This document shows positions 22,545-28,764 of a DNA stretch of 28,764 bases, in pieces. Both the position numbers and the translations under genes were made by a program. The number at the start of each line of letters is the position of its first letter. Within the stretch, counting starts at the first letter, position 1. The notes under the pieces were generated by a model. The model was not told where the DNA came from. It worked only from the letters and a program-made list of their open reading frames with translations, and made no database searches. Origin of the DNA: a virus; IMG/VR virus record IMGVR_UViG_3300048836_001241, positions 1 to 28,764 of that record. One strand, 5' to 3'.

Positions 22545-24229
22545 GCCGGCACCCCCTGCCCTTCAGGCCCGGCCAAGGCGGCCTGCGCCCCCGCCAGGTC
22601 CTTCACCATGCCGGTCCCGGCCTGCATCATCTGCGCGGTCTGGGCGGCCTGCTGTTGCTGCTGGCGGGCTTCGGTCCGGGCGTCGGCTTCCTCGCGCGAC
22701 CGGATCAGGCGGGCCGGGGCCCCGCGCGCCTCGATCAGGATCTCCAGCGCGCCGTCCGGGTCGAGGCGGTCGCCCAACCGCTGCGCGGCCTCGGGGCTGA
22801 TCTGGGCCAGGGGCGTGATGTCCTGCAGGATCCGCAGGACGGCGTTCCCTTCGACGCTCCTCTGCGCGGCGGCGGCGGCGGATTTGTAGATCACCGTCAG
22901 CTCCTTGCCCGCCAGCCCCTTGGGCGGCGGCGGGATCTGGCCCGCCTTCCACAACATCGCAAAGCGCCGCGCGACCTTGGGCGCCAGGTATTCCTCCTGC
23001 ACGCGGCCCTGGTGCGGGGCCCAGAGGCGCTGGCGTTCCTCGGTGATCGCCATGACCTCGGTCGCGGTCATGCCGGTGCGGCCGGCAAGGTTCATCAGCG
23101 TGTAGTGGAAGGCGTCGCGGATCTCCTGCATCACCTCCTGCCGCTCCTGCAGGGTCAGCTGCAGCCTGCCCGCAACGTCCAGGGGCTGCAGCATCGGCTT
23201 GCCCTGGATGTTCATCGCGCCATAGACCACTTCGCCCGGCCGGATCTTGCCGTTCAAGGGCCAGTCGCCCCGGTCGGGGGCCATGATGGTCGGGTCGGCT
23301 GCGCGCTGTGCGGCCCGGATCGTGGCATCGGTCATCCGGTGGTGAAGGCGGGCCGATGCCAGGGCCGCAAAGGCCGGGCCGGTGCCGTAGGTGTGGCCGG
23401 TGTCCACGTCCCAGCGGGGGGCGTAGAAGGGCATTTCGTCATAGCCCTTGACCCTGATCAGGCTGGTCTCGCATTCGGTCGAATATCGGCTGTACCAGCG
23501 CTTGCCGTCGGGACCAAGGCGGCCCTTGCGGAACGTCTCGTTGCGCCCGACGCGGTGGTAGAAGGCGATCTTCGTGCGGTCGGACTTTTGCGCCAGCTCG
23601 GCCAGCTTCGGGGGCAGCTGGTCATCGGGGCGGTTGAACATGCGGACGGCCTGTTCCGGGGTCAGCATGAACTTGCGCACGACCTCGACGACCAGGCCGA
23701 AGGCGTCGATCTCCATCACGATCTCCGAGAGGCTGACCGTGATGTCCATGATCTTGCGCTCGTCAATCAGGATCTCGTCGTACTGGGCGGCGTTGCCGAA
23801 GGCGGCAAGGTCGCCGTAGATCTGCTGGGCGGCGGTGTAGAAGGTCGAAACCGACGGCTGAAAGCTGGCCAGCACCCGGGCGCTGGCGGTGTCCAGCCAC
23901 AGGCGATGCTCATGGTTCGCCATGTCGTCGGGGTCGTTGGTCGACAGGCCGCACCACTGGTTTGCCGGGTTCGTCAGGGTGCCGTAAAGCCCTGCGGCAA
24001 AGTTGTTGTGGGCATGGATCGGCGCGCTGGACAGCGGCTTTTCCAGCGTGCGGCCGGCGGGGTCGGTCAGCCCGAAACCGCCGCGCTGCGGGCGGATCAG
24101 GCGGGCGATGTCTTCCCACATCTGTTCGTGCTGGGACCGGTCGGTCTTCAGCTCGGTCCAGCGCTGGATATCGGCTTGCGCCCGGGTCTTGCTGTCCTCG
24201 AAGGCGGCGGCGGGGGAAAGCGCGTTCAT
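22541..24229 (-). CDS. Portal protein (head-to-tail connector family)
   Basis: This 562-residue protein is the podovirus portal of the Head-tail_con family. Typical segments are EQMWEDIARLIRPQRGGFG near 35-53, APIHAHNNFAAGLYGTLTNP (69-88), FQPSVSTFYTAAQQIYGDLA (122-141), FYAPRWDVDTGHTYGTGPAF, and the C-terminal RTGMTATEVMAITEERQRLW followed by PKVARRFAMLW. The end is a Gln-rich tail (ARQQQQQAAQTAQMMQ), common for the crown of such portals. It forms the dodecameric DNA channel at one capsid vertex and docks the terminase and the gp11-like adaptor. It overlaps the upstream 61-aa gene by ATGA and the following small gene by GTGA. Confidence 0.95.
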   Translation of the reverse strand: MNALSPAAAFEDSKTRAQADIQRWTELKTDRSQHEQMWEDIARLIRPQRGGFGLTDPAGRTLEKPLSSAPIHAHNNFAAGLYGTLTNPANQWCGLSTNDPDDMANHEHRLWLDTASARVLASFQPSVSTFYTAAQQIYGDLAAFGNAAQYDEILIDERKIMDITVSLSEIVMEIDAFGLVVEVVRKFMLTPEQAVRMFNRPDDQLPPKLAELAQKSDRTKIAFYHRVGRNETFRKGRLGPDGKRWYSRYSTECETSLIRVKGYDEMPFYAPRWDVDTGHTYGTGPAFAALASARLHHRMTDATIRAAQRAADPTIMAPDRGDWPLNGKIRPGEVVYGAMNIQGKPMLQPLDVAGRLQLTLQERQEVMQEIRDAFHYTLMNLAGRTGMTATEVMAITEERQRLWAPHQGRVQEEYLAPKVARRFAMLWKAGQIPPPPKGLAGKELTVIYKSAAAAAQRSVEGNAVLRILQDITPLAQISPEAAQRLGDRLDPDGALEILIEARGAPARLIRSREEADARTEARQQQQQAAQTAQMMQAGTGMVKDLAGAQAALAGPEGQGVPA

Positions 24230-24411
24230 GTTGCGGCACCCCCCAGCGTGGCGGTGGACGGGATGCCGCTCGGTCCGGTCAGGATGTTCGCGGCGGCCCC
24301 ACGGCGGCGGCGGCGCAGCATTGCCTCCTGGTCCGCCTGGGCCAGCGCCTCGGCGTTGTCATAGGCCGCGACCTGGACGGTCGGTGTGCGGGGAATTCTC
24401 GGCTTGCACAT
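24226..24411 (-). CDS. Conserved small head-region protein (61 aa)
   Basis: This 61-residue protein starts MCKPRIPRTPTVQV and contains a basic run LRRRRRGAAA followed by NILTGPSG. Small proteins with an N-terminal MC..., a central A/E-rich helix and an RRRG..ANILTGP-like end are common just upstream of portal genes in phages of proteobacteria; their function is unknown. The ATG at 24411 has an excellent AAGGAG 7 nt upstream. The frame is open to 24519, but that part overlaps the GNAT-like gene and has no coding character. There is a one-base gap after the GNAT-like stop and an ATGA overlap with the portal. Confidence 0.75.
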   Translation of the reverse strand: MCKPRIPRTPTVQVAAYDNAEALAQADQEAMLRRRRRGAAANILTGPSGIPSTATLGGAAT

Positions 24412-24412
24412 G

Positions 24413-24934
24413 TCAAGTCTCCTTCTGGGGTTGGGGGGAGGAAGGTCTGGTCCAGGCAAATTGGCGGAACGAGTGGGTGCCATCCCGGCCAAAGCCGGGC
24501 AGGTCAGCCTCATGGGCAAAGCCGATCGCGGTCAACAGGCGCGACGCGGTCGGGTGGCCGGCCCAGCTGCGGGCCTCGATCCGGTGGATCCCGGTCTCGG
24601 CCGTGAACTTGGGCAGGCGCTGGCGGATCGCCACGGCCAGCCGCGCCAGGGCAACGCGGTGGCGCATATGGTCAGCGGCCAGTAGGGCGCCCTCCGCCAC
24701 CCCGGCCTGACCGCTGTTGGCCAGGGCAAAGACGGCAAAGGGCCTTTGCGACGGTCCGGTGGTGGCGATCAGCGACACCGGGCCCTGCGCCTGGGCCATC
24801 CGCCATTCGGCGAACAGCCCAAGTGCCGTGTAGGGTGCACCCCTGACCAGCTCGACCTCGATGTGGTCATGCAGGTCCAGCCGGCTGAAGACGGCCATCG
24901 CGGCAAGATCCTCGAAGGGGTGCACGCGGATCAT
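24413..24934 (-). CDS. GNAT-like acetyltransferase-fold protein
   Basis: This 173-residue protein shows the GNAT layout: an N-terminal strand-helix (MIRVHPFEDLAAMAVFSRLD), central strands around VSLIATTG and RPFAVFALANSG, a helix VALARLAVAIRQRLPKF, and the C-terminal HRIEARSWAGHPTASRLLTA followed by IGFAHEADLPGFG, which is the 'rieA.....H..a.r.l..lGF..Eg' end of the fold. Podoviruses often keep such a protein near the portal; T7 gp13 has been assigned to a similar fold. No classical acetyl-CoA loop (Q/RxxGxG/A) is clear, so it may be catalytically dead. The ATG at 24934 is preferred (CGGAG upstream, ATGA overlap with the 47-codon gene) over an upstream TTG. Confidence 0.75.
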   Translation of the reverse strand: MIRVHPFEDLAAMAVFSRLDLHDHIEVELVRGAPYTALGLFAEWRMAQAQGPVSLIATTGPSQRPFAVFALANSGQAGVAEGALLAADHMRHRVALARLAVAIRQRLPKFTAETGIHRIEARSWAGHPTASRLLTAIGFAHEADLPGFGRDGTHSFRQFAWTRPSSPQPQKET

Positions 24935-25074
24935 GGGGTCAGGCTCCGCAAGGCGGTTGAGCAAAGCAGCTGCGACCGGACGGTGCAGGCGGCCGCAAGG
25001 AACTCGCGGCAGGCCTCGGCGGTCTCTGCCTCGCGGATCCGCTTCAGTGTGGCAGCATCAAGCAGGATGGCCAT
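24931..25074 (-). CDS. Small unrecognised protein (47 aa)
   Basis: The frame reads MAILLDAATLKRIREAETAE at its start and ends LLCSTALRSLTP. It exactly fills the gap between the coiled-coil gene (3-nt gap) and the GNAT-like gene (ATGA overlap), the junction style used throughout the operon. It is probably helical and contains two cysteines near residues 22 and 30 and another near 38. No clear Shine-Dalgarno precedes the ATG, so it would depend on coupling. I do not recognise the family. If it is not a gene, the GNAT-like gene would need another explanation for its 147-nt distance to the upstream stop. Confidence 0.55.
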   Translation of the reverse strand: MAILLDAATLKRIREAETAEACREFLAAACTVRSQLLCSTALRSLTP

Positions 25075-25077
25075 AGG

Positions 25078-25530
25078 TCAGGCCAGCGCCATGATCTGGC
25101 GGCGGGCTTCCATCGCCCAGTCGGCCAGCGTGCGGTCCAGCGTCGCCGCCCGGATCACGGTGATGTCGGCCAGGCTGAAGATGTCCTCGGTCAGCTCTGC
25201 CGCGTGTTCGACCTGCAGCACCTCGACGGTGTCGTCGCGCAGGGTGTCGAGGTTGTTCATCTCGACGGCGGTCAGAAGCTCGTTCAACAGGTCCAGCCGG
25301 CCCGCGCGGTCAGCCTCGGCCCGCTTGGCCGCGCGCTGCGCTGCCTTGGCATCCTTCTCGGCCTTGGCCTGCACCTTGCGCTGGTGGGCCGCGTCCGCGT
25401 CTGCCAGGGCGGCCGCCTTGGCCGCGGCTTCTGCCTCTGCCGCCTCGGCTTCGGCCTTGGCCTGCGCTTCCGCCGCCGCCTGGGCAGCGGCTTCGGCCTC
25501 TGCTGCGTCGGACTTGGGGGGTTTGCTCAT
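25078..25530 (-). CDS. Ala/Glu/Lys-rich coiled-coil protein
   Basis: This 150-residue protein has residues 8-78 that are almost entirely A, E, K, Q, D and R (AEAQAKAEAEAAEAEAAAKA and similar), predicting one long charged helix or coiled coil. Residues 79-150 form a less biased domain (LDLLNELLTAVEMNNLDTLR, ADITVIRAATLDRTLADWAM) that may oligomerise or bind a partner. No enzyme motif. The ribosome binding site AAAGGA lies 6 nt before the ATG. Position between the Tad2-like gene and head genes suggests a virion or assembly role, but no function can be assigned. Low-complexity sequence makes database matches to this gene unreliable. Confidence 0.7.
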   Translation of the reverse strand: MSKPPKSDAAEAEAAAQAAAEAQAKAEAEAAEAEAAAKAAALADADAAHQRKVQAKAEKDAKAAQRAAKRAEADRAGRLDLLNELLTAVEMNNLDTLRDDTVEVLQVEHAAELTEDIFSLADITVIRAATLDRTLADWAMEARRQIMALA

Positions 25531-25560
25531 GTCTTATCCTTTCGGGGGTTGGGGTGGATG

Positions 25561-26058
25561 TCAGGGAACGATCTGCCAGTCGTCGGCCAGCATGTCGGTC
25601 TGGCTGGCCAGCCAGCCGACGACCATGCAGCCATCCGCCGCGCGCATGTCGATGTGCGGCAGAAGCTCGATTTGGCCCTCTGGGTCGTCGAGCTCGACCG
25701 CGCGCTTTGCAGCTGCGTGACCGCATTTCGCGTGACGGGCCTCGAAAGCCGAGCCAGGCGTGAGCGCGATCCACATGCCTTTGCCGTTCCATCCGGCACG
25801 GGCGACTTTTGCTCCGGCCTTCAGGGCGGAAAGGGCCTGACCAAAGTTCATCGCGTTGGTTTGGGTGCGATCGCCGTGCAGTCGACTGACGTAACCGTCA
25901 AGCATGTGGATGAAACCAAGAAGCTCTCGGCGGTCCATTTCGCCTGCCGCAACGCCCATCCAGTTGATGCCCTGCGCTGCCTCGAAGTCGCTGTCCGACA
26001 CGCCAATTCGCCCTCTGGCAGCGGCAGTCTGCAAATGCGATGTATCAGGATCCTGCAT
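25561..26058 (-). CDS. Protein with C-terminal Tad2-like (DUF2829, Thoeris anti-defence) domain
   Basis: In this 165-residue protein, residues 69-165 carry the hallmarks of the DUF2829/Tad2 family: MNFGQALSALKAGAKVARAG, then WNGKGMWIAL, LLPHIDMRAADGCMVVGWLA, and SQTDMLADDWQIVP at the end. Characterised Tad2 proteins bind the cyclic ADP-ribose isomer made by Thoeris ThsB and so block the abortive signal. The pocket-type motifs ARxGWNGKGMW and WLASQTDMLAxDW are kept. An N-terminal stretch of ~68 residues (DSDFEAAQGINWMGVAAGEM, then LLGFIHMLDGYVSRL) is of unknown function. Between the halves of the core is a longer insertion with His and Cys (RHAKCGHAAAKRAVELDD). GGAG lies 7 nt before the ATG at 26058; the TTG two codons earlier is too close to it. 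Anti-Thoeris activity is inferred, not shown. Confidence 0.85.
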   Translation of the reverse strand: MQDPDTSHLQTAAARGRIGVSDSDFEAAQGINWMGVAAGEMDRRELLGFIHMLDGYVSRLHGDRTQTNAMNFGQALSALKAGAKVARAGWNGKGMWIALTPGSAFEARHAKCGHAAAKRAVELDDPEGQIELLPHIDMRAADGCMVVGWLASQTDMLADDWQIVP

Positions 26059-26060
26059 GT

Positions 26061-27758
26061 TCAATCTCCATAGGGGTTCATCGGGTCATACCGGGCGGAC
26101 AGCCCCCCGGCGGGCTCCATCGGGCGGCCTTGGTCGCCCTCTCTCCCCGTGGCCGCGCGGGCCCCGTGGGGGAAACTGATCGGACTTAAGCCGTTGCCCT
26201 TGTGCTGGCTAAGAAGCAGGTATTGCAGGGCGTCCATGACGTTCGCCTCGGTCAGCCGCTTGTCCGGGACCTTGCGCTTGTCGCCCGATGCGTCGACCTC
26301 ATCGGTCCAGACATAGCGGGCCTCGAAGCCCCGGATCAGGAACTTGGCACTCGGGTCGATGATCAGCCCAGGCCTGCCGCCCTGGACGAACTCCAGCGGC
26401 GCGCGCACGGCCTCCAGGCGGGGCTGCAGGCGGTTGGTGCCCAGGCGCTGCGGCCGCACGCGAAAGCCCGCCGCCTGCCCCACGATCTTGTTCCAGGTCG
26501 CGTTTTCGTCGGCAGCCTGGCTGGCCCCGTGTTCGCCCGCCATGTCGCCCCAGCCGTCGCCCTTCCTCAGGTGCGAAAAACGCCGCTCGATCAGCTCGTC
26601 CAGGCGACGGCCAAACTCGGCGGCCATCAGCCGCTCCTTGTCGAAATGCAGCTCGGCCAGGATGGTCCAGTGGAAGGGCGGGGCGAACTGGGCGATGACC
26701 GCCGCGCCCTTGAAGCCCTGGTCGAGGCCGAAAAGGAGGGGAAGCGACGGGTCAGGCTGGATCGTCGTCTCGGCCACATGGATCCGGCGGTTGAACTCGC
26801 GGGCAAAGACCGGGTCGCCGGCGCGCAGGTAGGTGGTCCGGTTGTAGACCATGCGGCTGGTCACGTCGGATTTGCCCGCCAGCTTGTTCAGCGCGATCTG
26901 CAGCTCGTAATAGCCGGGCGCGAGGTTGGCCATGTTTTCAAGGCCGGGCTCGCCATAGCCGGGCTGCCGGTGAAAGCTGATCTCGATCTTGCGCGCGCCC
27001 TCGGGCTGGCTGGCGGTCAGCTGCTTGGCGATCTCGGCACGGCCGGCGGTGTCGTGGAAAACCTTGTAGGTCCAGTTGTCCTCATCCGGGGCGTTGAAGT
27101 CGCAGTCGATCTGGCCGTAGCTCCGCACATCGTCGGCATAGCCCTCGAAGTGCTTGCGCCCCGGCCAGCGGTTGATCCGGCCGACCCCGAAGGTCAGGCT
27201 GTCCAGCGGGTTGGTGTCGGCTTCGCTGATGTCCAGGTCGGTGCATTCGAGGCCCCGCATGGATGCCGCGACGTCGTCACCGAAGGCCATGAACTCGGCG
27301 ATCCAGTCGATCTCGCCGTGTTCGTCGGCAAAGCGGATGTGGTGGCGCACCGGGTCACCCCGGCCGCCGGACCAGGTGCCCAGGGACTTCGGATAGGTCT
27401 CCAGGTAGGACGGGATGACCGTGGCCCAAAGCTGGCGATAGGTCTCGCGGGTGAAGAGAACCTTGTAATACCGGACCGCGTCGATCACCGATCGGGGCAT
27501 CATCACCGCCCGGCGCAGCTTCCGGCGCATCTTGGTGGTGGTCTTGCCGCTGCCGACCGGCCCCTGGATCGCGACCACGCTGGCATCGTCCCAGTAGTAG
27601 GCTTCGGCTACCGGGCCGGGGAATGTGAAGGCCCCCAGATCTGGCATCTTGCCATCGGCGAAGTTTCCGTCCAGGCTGTCGATCGCCTCGCTTGCCGACA
27701 GTCCTGCCAGCATCTCCGCGCGTGCATCGACATCATCGGCGTTCCGGGTTGCGGTCAT
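26061..27758 (-). CDS. Terminase large subunit
   Basis: This 565-residue packaging motor and nuclease has a Walker A GPVGSGKT (66-73), a Walker B with catalytic Glu in CTDLDISEAD (172-181), and the RNase H-like nuclease region with GLDQGF (Asp345), a central GWGDMAGEHGAS (Asp405 candidate) and EANVMDAL (Asp509). It cuts concatemeric phage DNA and pumps it through the portal. The start at 27758 is chosen because it sits in an ATGA overlap with the preceding frame and opens with normal coding sequence. The same frame stays open to 27971, but that segment is Arg/Pro/Gly-rich and non-coding in character. The stop lies 2 nt before the Tad2-like gene's ATG. Confidence 0.95.
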   Translation of the reverse strand: MTATRNADDVDARAEMLAGLSASEAIDSLDGNFADGKMPDLGAFTFPGPVAEAYYWDDASVVAIQGPVGSGKTTTKMRRKLRRAVMMPRSVIDAVRYYKVLFTRETYRQLWATVIPSYLETYPKSLGTWSGGRGDPVRHHIRFADEHGEIDWIAEFMAFGDDVAASMRGLECTDLDISEADTNPLDSLTFGVGRINRWPGRKHFEGYADDVRSYGQIDCDFNAPDEDNWTYKVFHDTAGRAEIAKQLTASQPEGARKIEISFHRQPGYGEPGLENMANLAPGYYELQIALNKLAGKSDVTSRMVYNRTTYLRAGDPVFAREFNRRIHVAETTIQPDPSLPLLFGLDQGFKGAAVIAQFAPPFHWTILAELHFDKERLMAAEFGRRLDELIERRFSHLRKGDGWGDMAGEHGASQAADENATWNKIVGQAAGFRVRPQRLGTNRLQPRLEAVRAPLEFVQGGRPGLIIDPSAKFLIRGFEARYVWTDEVDASGDKRKVPDKRLTEANVMDALQYLLLSQHKGNGLSPISFPHGARAATGREGDQGRPMEPAGGLSARYDPMNPYGD

Positions 27759-28084
27759 GTACGCACCCCCACGGTCAGGCCACCCCGGCAGCCTTTGCCG
27801 GGATAGGGCAAGGCCGCACCCCCCACCCCATTTGCGCCGCACCCCAGTCGCGCCCCTGACGGGCCGATCAGGCCGGAAATGCCGTATGGGGTCGGAGACA
27901 CGGCGAGAGAGACTGGGGCGCGGACGCCCCCCGGGGGGTCGCGGCGGGGGCGCGAAGGCCGGGAGGCGCAAGGGGGGGTGGCCCCGATCGGCCCGCCCAG
28001 GGCGCAGCCGATCGGCCCGTCTTGGTGGCGGGTCCGCTGATTTTTGATCAGCCGGTTGGGTGTGGATTGTGCCAAGGATTTCAA
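27755..28084 (-). CDS. Doubtful 109-codon frame in the terminase spacer
   Basis: The terS-terL spacer (27759-28080) carries an open frame that starts with TTG at 28084, in a TTGA overlap with the upstream stop, and stops in an ATGA overlap with the terminase start. AAGGGA lies ~7 nt upstream of the TTG. Both junctions follow the operon's rule, which argues for a real gene. Against this, the product is Gly/Pro/Arg-rich, low in hydrophobic core residues and unlike any family I know; it contains GPIGCALGGPIGA and GLIGPSGA repeats that reflect DNA repeats of GGCCGATC. The region could instead be the packaging (pac/cos) recognition region with an accidental open frame. Confidence 0.35.
   Translation of the reverse strand: MKSLAQSTPNRLIKNQRTRHQDGPIGCALGGPIGATPPCASRPSRPRRDPPGGVRAPVSLAVSPTPYGISGLIGPSGARLGCGANGVGGAALPYPGKGCRGGLTVGVRT
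27862..28052. repeat. GGCCGATC-type repeats and small hairpin in the terminase spacer
   Basis: CCGATCGGCCCG occurs at 27984-27995 and 28008-28019 (24-nt period). A related GGCCGATCAGGCC palindrome lies near 27863-27875. A 6-bp stem GCTGAT/ATCAGC is at 28036-28052. A cluster of short palindromic repeats between the terminase genes is a reasonable place for a terminase-binding or packaging site; no function is shown. Confidence 0.5.
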
Positions 28085-28764
28085 CGGCTTGTCCCTTCCG
28101 TCCGACTGGCGCTGTCCGACTGGACCGGCGCGGCCTCGCTAACCCCTTGATTTCGTTGGACCTGCGCAGGCATCGGCGGCGGACCGATCCGGGACGGTTG
28201 CGGGGTCACGTCGCGCGCCTGGTCGCCTGGTCTGCCGGTGCCTGCGGCCTGCGGACCGGCCACGTAGACCGGCACCGGGACCGCGATTGTCACGTCCTTG
28301 TCGACCTTGCCCAGGCCGTAGGGCAGCAGGGCCTCTGCAGCGCGCAGGGCGGCGGCGTAGATCGTCTGGAACGTGGCGACCCGCTGCGCCATCGTGGCGC
28401 TGGTGTCGAGCTGGACCTCGATCAGGCAGCCGTCGCGGATCACCTGGGCGGTTTTCCTTGCCCCGGCCTCGGCCCAGGCCAGCACCTGCTCGGTCCGCTG
28501 CATGGCGAAGACGAAGACGTCCTCGCGGCTGGCCATGCCGGCCATCTGGACCAGCTGGTCTTCGGGCAGGCTGTAGCCCTTCAGGGCGCACCAGTCGCGC
28601 AGCTGCGAGGTGATCTTGCCCTTGCCGCGCGGTGGGCGCTGGCCCTCGACCGGCTGGCCGGGATCCCCAGGCAACAGCGCCAGCTGCTCGCCCGCCGCCC
28701 GCGCCACGTCGATGTTGCGGGCGGCTTGCGCGGCCAATTCGTCAAACTGGGTGCCCTTCGGCAT
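28081..28764 (-). CDS. Probable terminase small subunit
   Basis: This 227-residue protein lies directly before the large terminase; its ATG is the last codon of the window, so upstream signals cannot be seen and a longer start is possible. The N-terminal half is helical: DELAAQAARNIDVARAAGEQ, then RGKGKITSQLRDWCALKGYS and a central helix FVFAMQRTEQVLAWAEAGAR. The region 140-175 (ALLPYGLGKVDKDVTIAVPV) is followed by a Pro/Gln/Ser-rich disordered tail. I do not see a textbook helix-turn-helix. The call rests mainly on gene order and on the basic PRGKGK segment before a possible DNA-binding helix. It could be another early head gene. Confidence 0.55.
   Translation of the reverse strand: MPKGTQFDELAAQAARNIDVARAAGEQLALLPGDPGQPVEGQRPPRGKGKITSQLRDWCALKGYSLPEDQLVQMAGMASREDVFVFAMQRTEQVLAWAEAGARKTAQVIRDGCLIEVQLDTSATMAQRVATFQTIYAAALRAAEALLPYGLGKVDKDVTIAVPVPVYVAGPQAAGTGRPGDQARDVTPQPSRIGPPPMPAQVQRNQGVSEAAPVQSDSASRTEGTSR

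Larger units (their letters stand above)
90..28764 (-). mobile_element. Podovirus-type prophage, late region (continues past the right edge)
   Basis: About 28.7 kb of closely packed minus-strand genes code for terminase, portal, scaffold, capsid, tail adaptors, tail nozzle, internal virion proteins, fibre, spike and lysis functions. No sheath, tube, tape measure or baseplate gene is present, while a gp11-like adaptor, a gp12-like nozzle, gp14-like core proteins and a head-to-tail connector portal all are. That is a short-tailed (podovirus) virion. The left limit is set by the truncated tRNA-Lys. The right limit, with integration and regulation genes, lies outside the window. All morphogenesis frames appear intact, so the element may be functional. 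Confidence 0.9.

Noticed and set aside
26202-27806. 534-codon plus-strand open frame
   Set aside because: Antisense to the large terminase, which has clear Walker and nuclease motifs.
27759-27971. N-terminal extension of the large terminase frame
   Set aside because: Arg/Pro/Gly-rich sequence with no terminase character; the ATG at 27758 is the better start.
1-28764. Gene transfer agent cluster instead of a prophage
   Set aside because: Rhodobacterales GTAs have a siphovirus-like tail with a tape measure; here the tail genes are of podovirus type and an att-like tRNA remnant is present.
1-28764. CRISPR array, insertion sequence or transposase
   Set aside because: No regularly spaced direct repeats of the right size and no transposase-like protein were found; the only tandem repeat is the 39-bp in-gene repeat.

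Overview
The window reads as most of the late (virion and lysis) half of an integrated short-tailed phage (podovirus-type prophage) in a GC-rich bacterium. The host is probably an alphaproteobacterium such as a Rhodobacterales (Paracoccus/Rhodobacter-like); this is inferred from the base composition, the strong GC bias at third codon positions and the style of the proteins, not from a host marker gene. Every convincing gene lies on the minus strand, so transcription runs from the right edge (DNA packaging) to the left edge (lysis). The long plus-strand open frames are GC-driven shadows.

Left edge (1-180): the 3' half of a tRNA-Lys(UUU) gene on the minus strand, followed by its own rho-independent terminator. 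The 5' half of the tRNA is missing; homology to a normal tRNA stops at the base of the anticodon stem (about position 89). This is what the distal attachment site of an element integrated into a tRNA gene looks like. The integrase, the repressor and the reconstituted tRNA would be beyond the right edge and are not in this window.

Right to left, the operon holds: a probable small terminase subunit; a doubtful 109-codon frame or packaging-site region; the large terminase; a protein ending in a Tad2-like (Thoeris anti-defence, DUF2829) domain; an Ala/Glu-rich coiled-coil protein; a 47-codon gene; a GNAT-like protein; a 61-aa conserved head-region protein; the portal; a small protein with 13-residue repeats; a Bbp19-like small protein; a scaffold; the major capsid protein; a probable capsid decoration protein; a tail adaptor (TtpA/gp11-like); a tail fibre; a second, paralogous tail adaptor; the tail nozzle (gp12-like); a gp14-like internal virion protein; a 724-aa internal protein; a 1416-aa multidomain 'polyvalent' protein (M15-like peptidase, lysozyme-like, DdrB/ParB-like and a C-terminal LPD/RelE-like domain); an 848-aa protein with an LPD38-like C-terminus; a T7-gp17-anchored beta-helix tailspike; and a lysis cassette (coiled-coil membrane protein, M15 endolysin, two-TM holin candidate).

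Nearly all junctions are 4-nt stop/start overlaps (ATGA, TTGA, GTGA) or gaps of under 10 nt, which implies one polycistronic message with translational coupling. The exceptions are the strongly hairpinned spacers around the capsid and decoration genes, and the 320-nt terminase spacer. The points of most interest are the Tad2-like fusion inside the late operon, the multi-enzyme polyvalent protein that is probably injected with the DNA, and the two tail-adaptor paralogues that flank the fibre gene.
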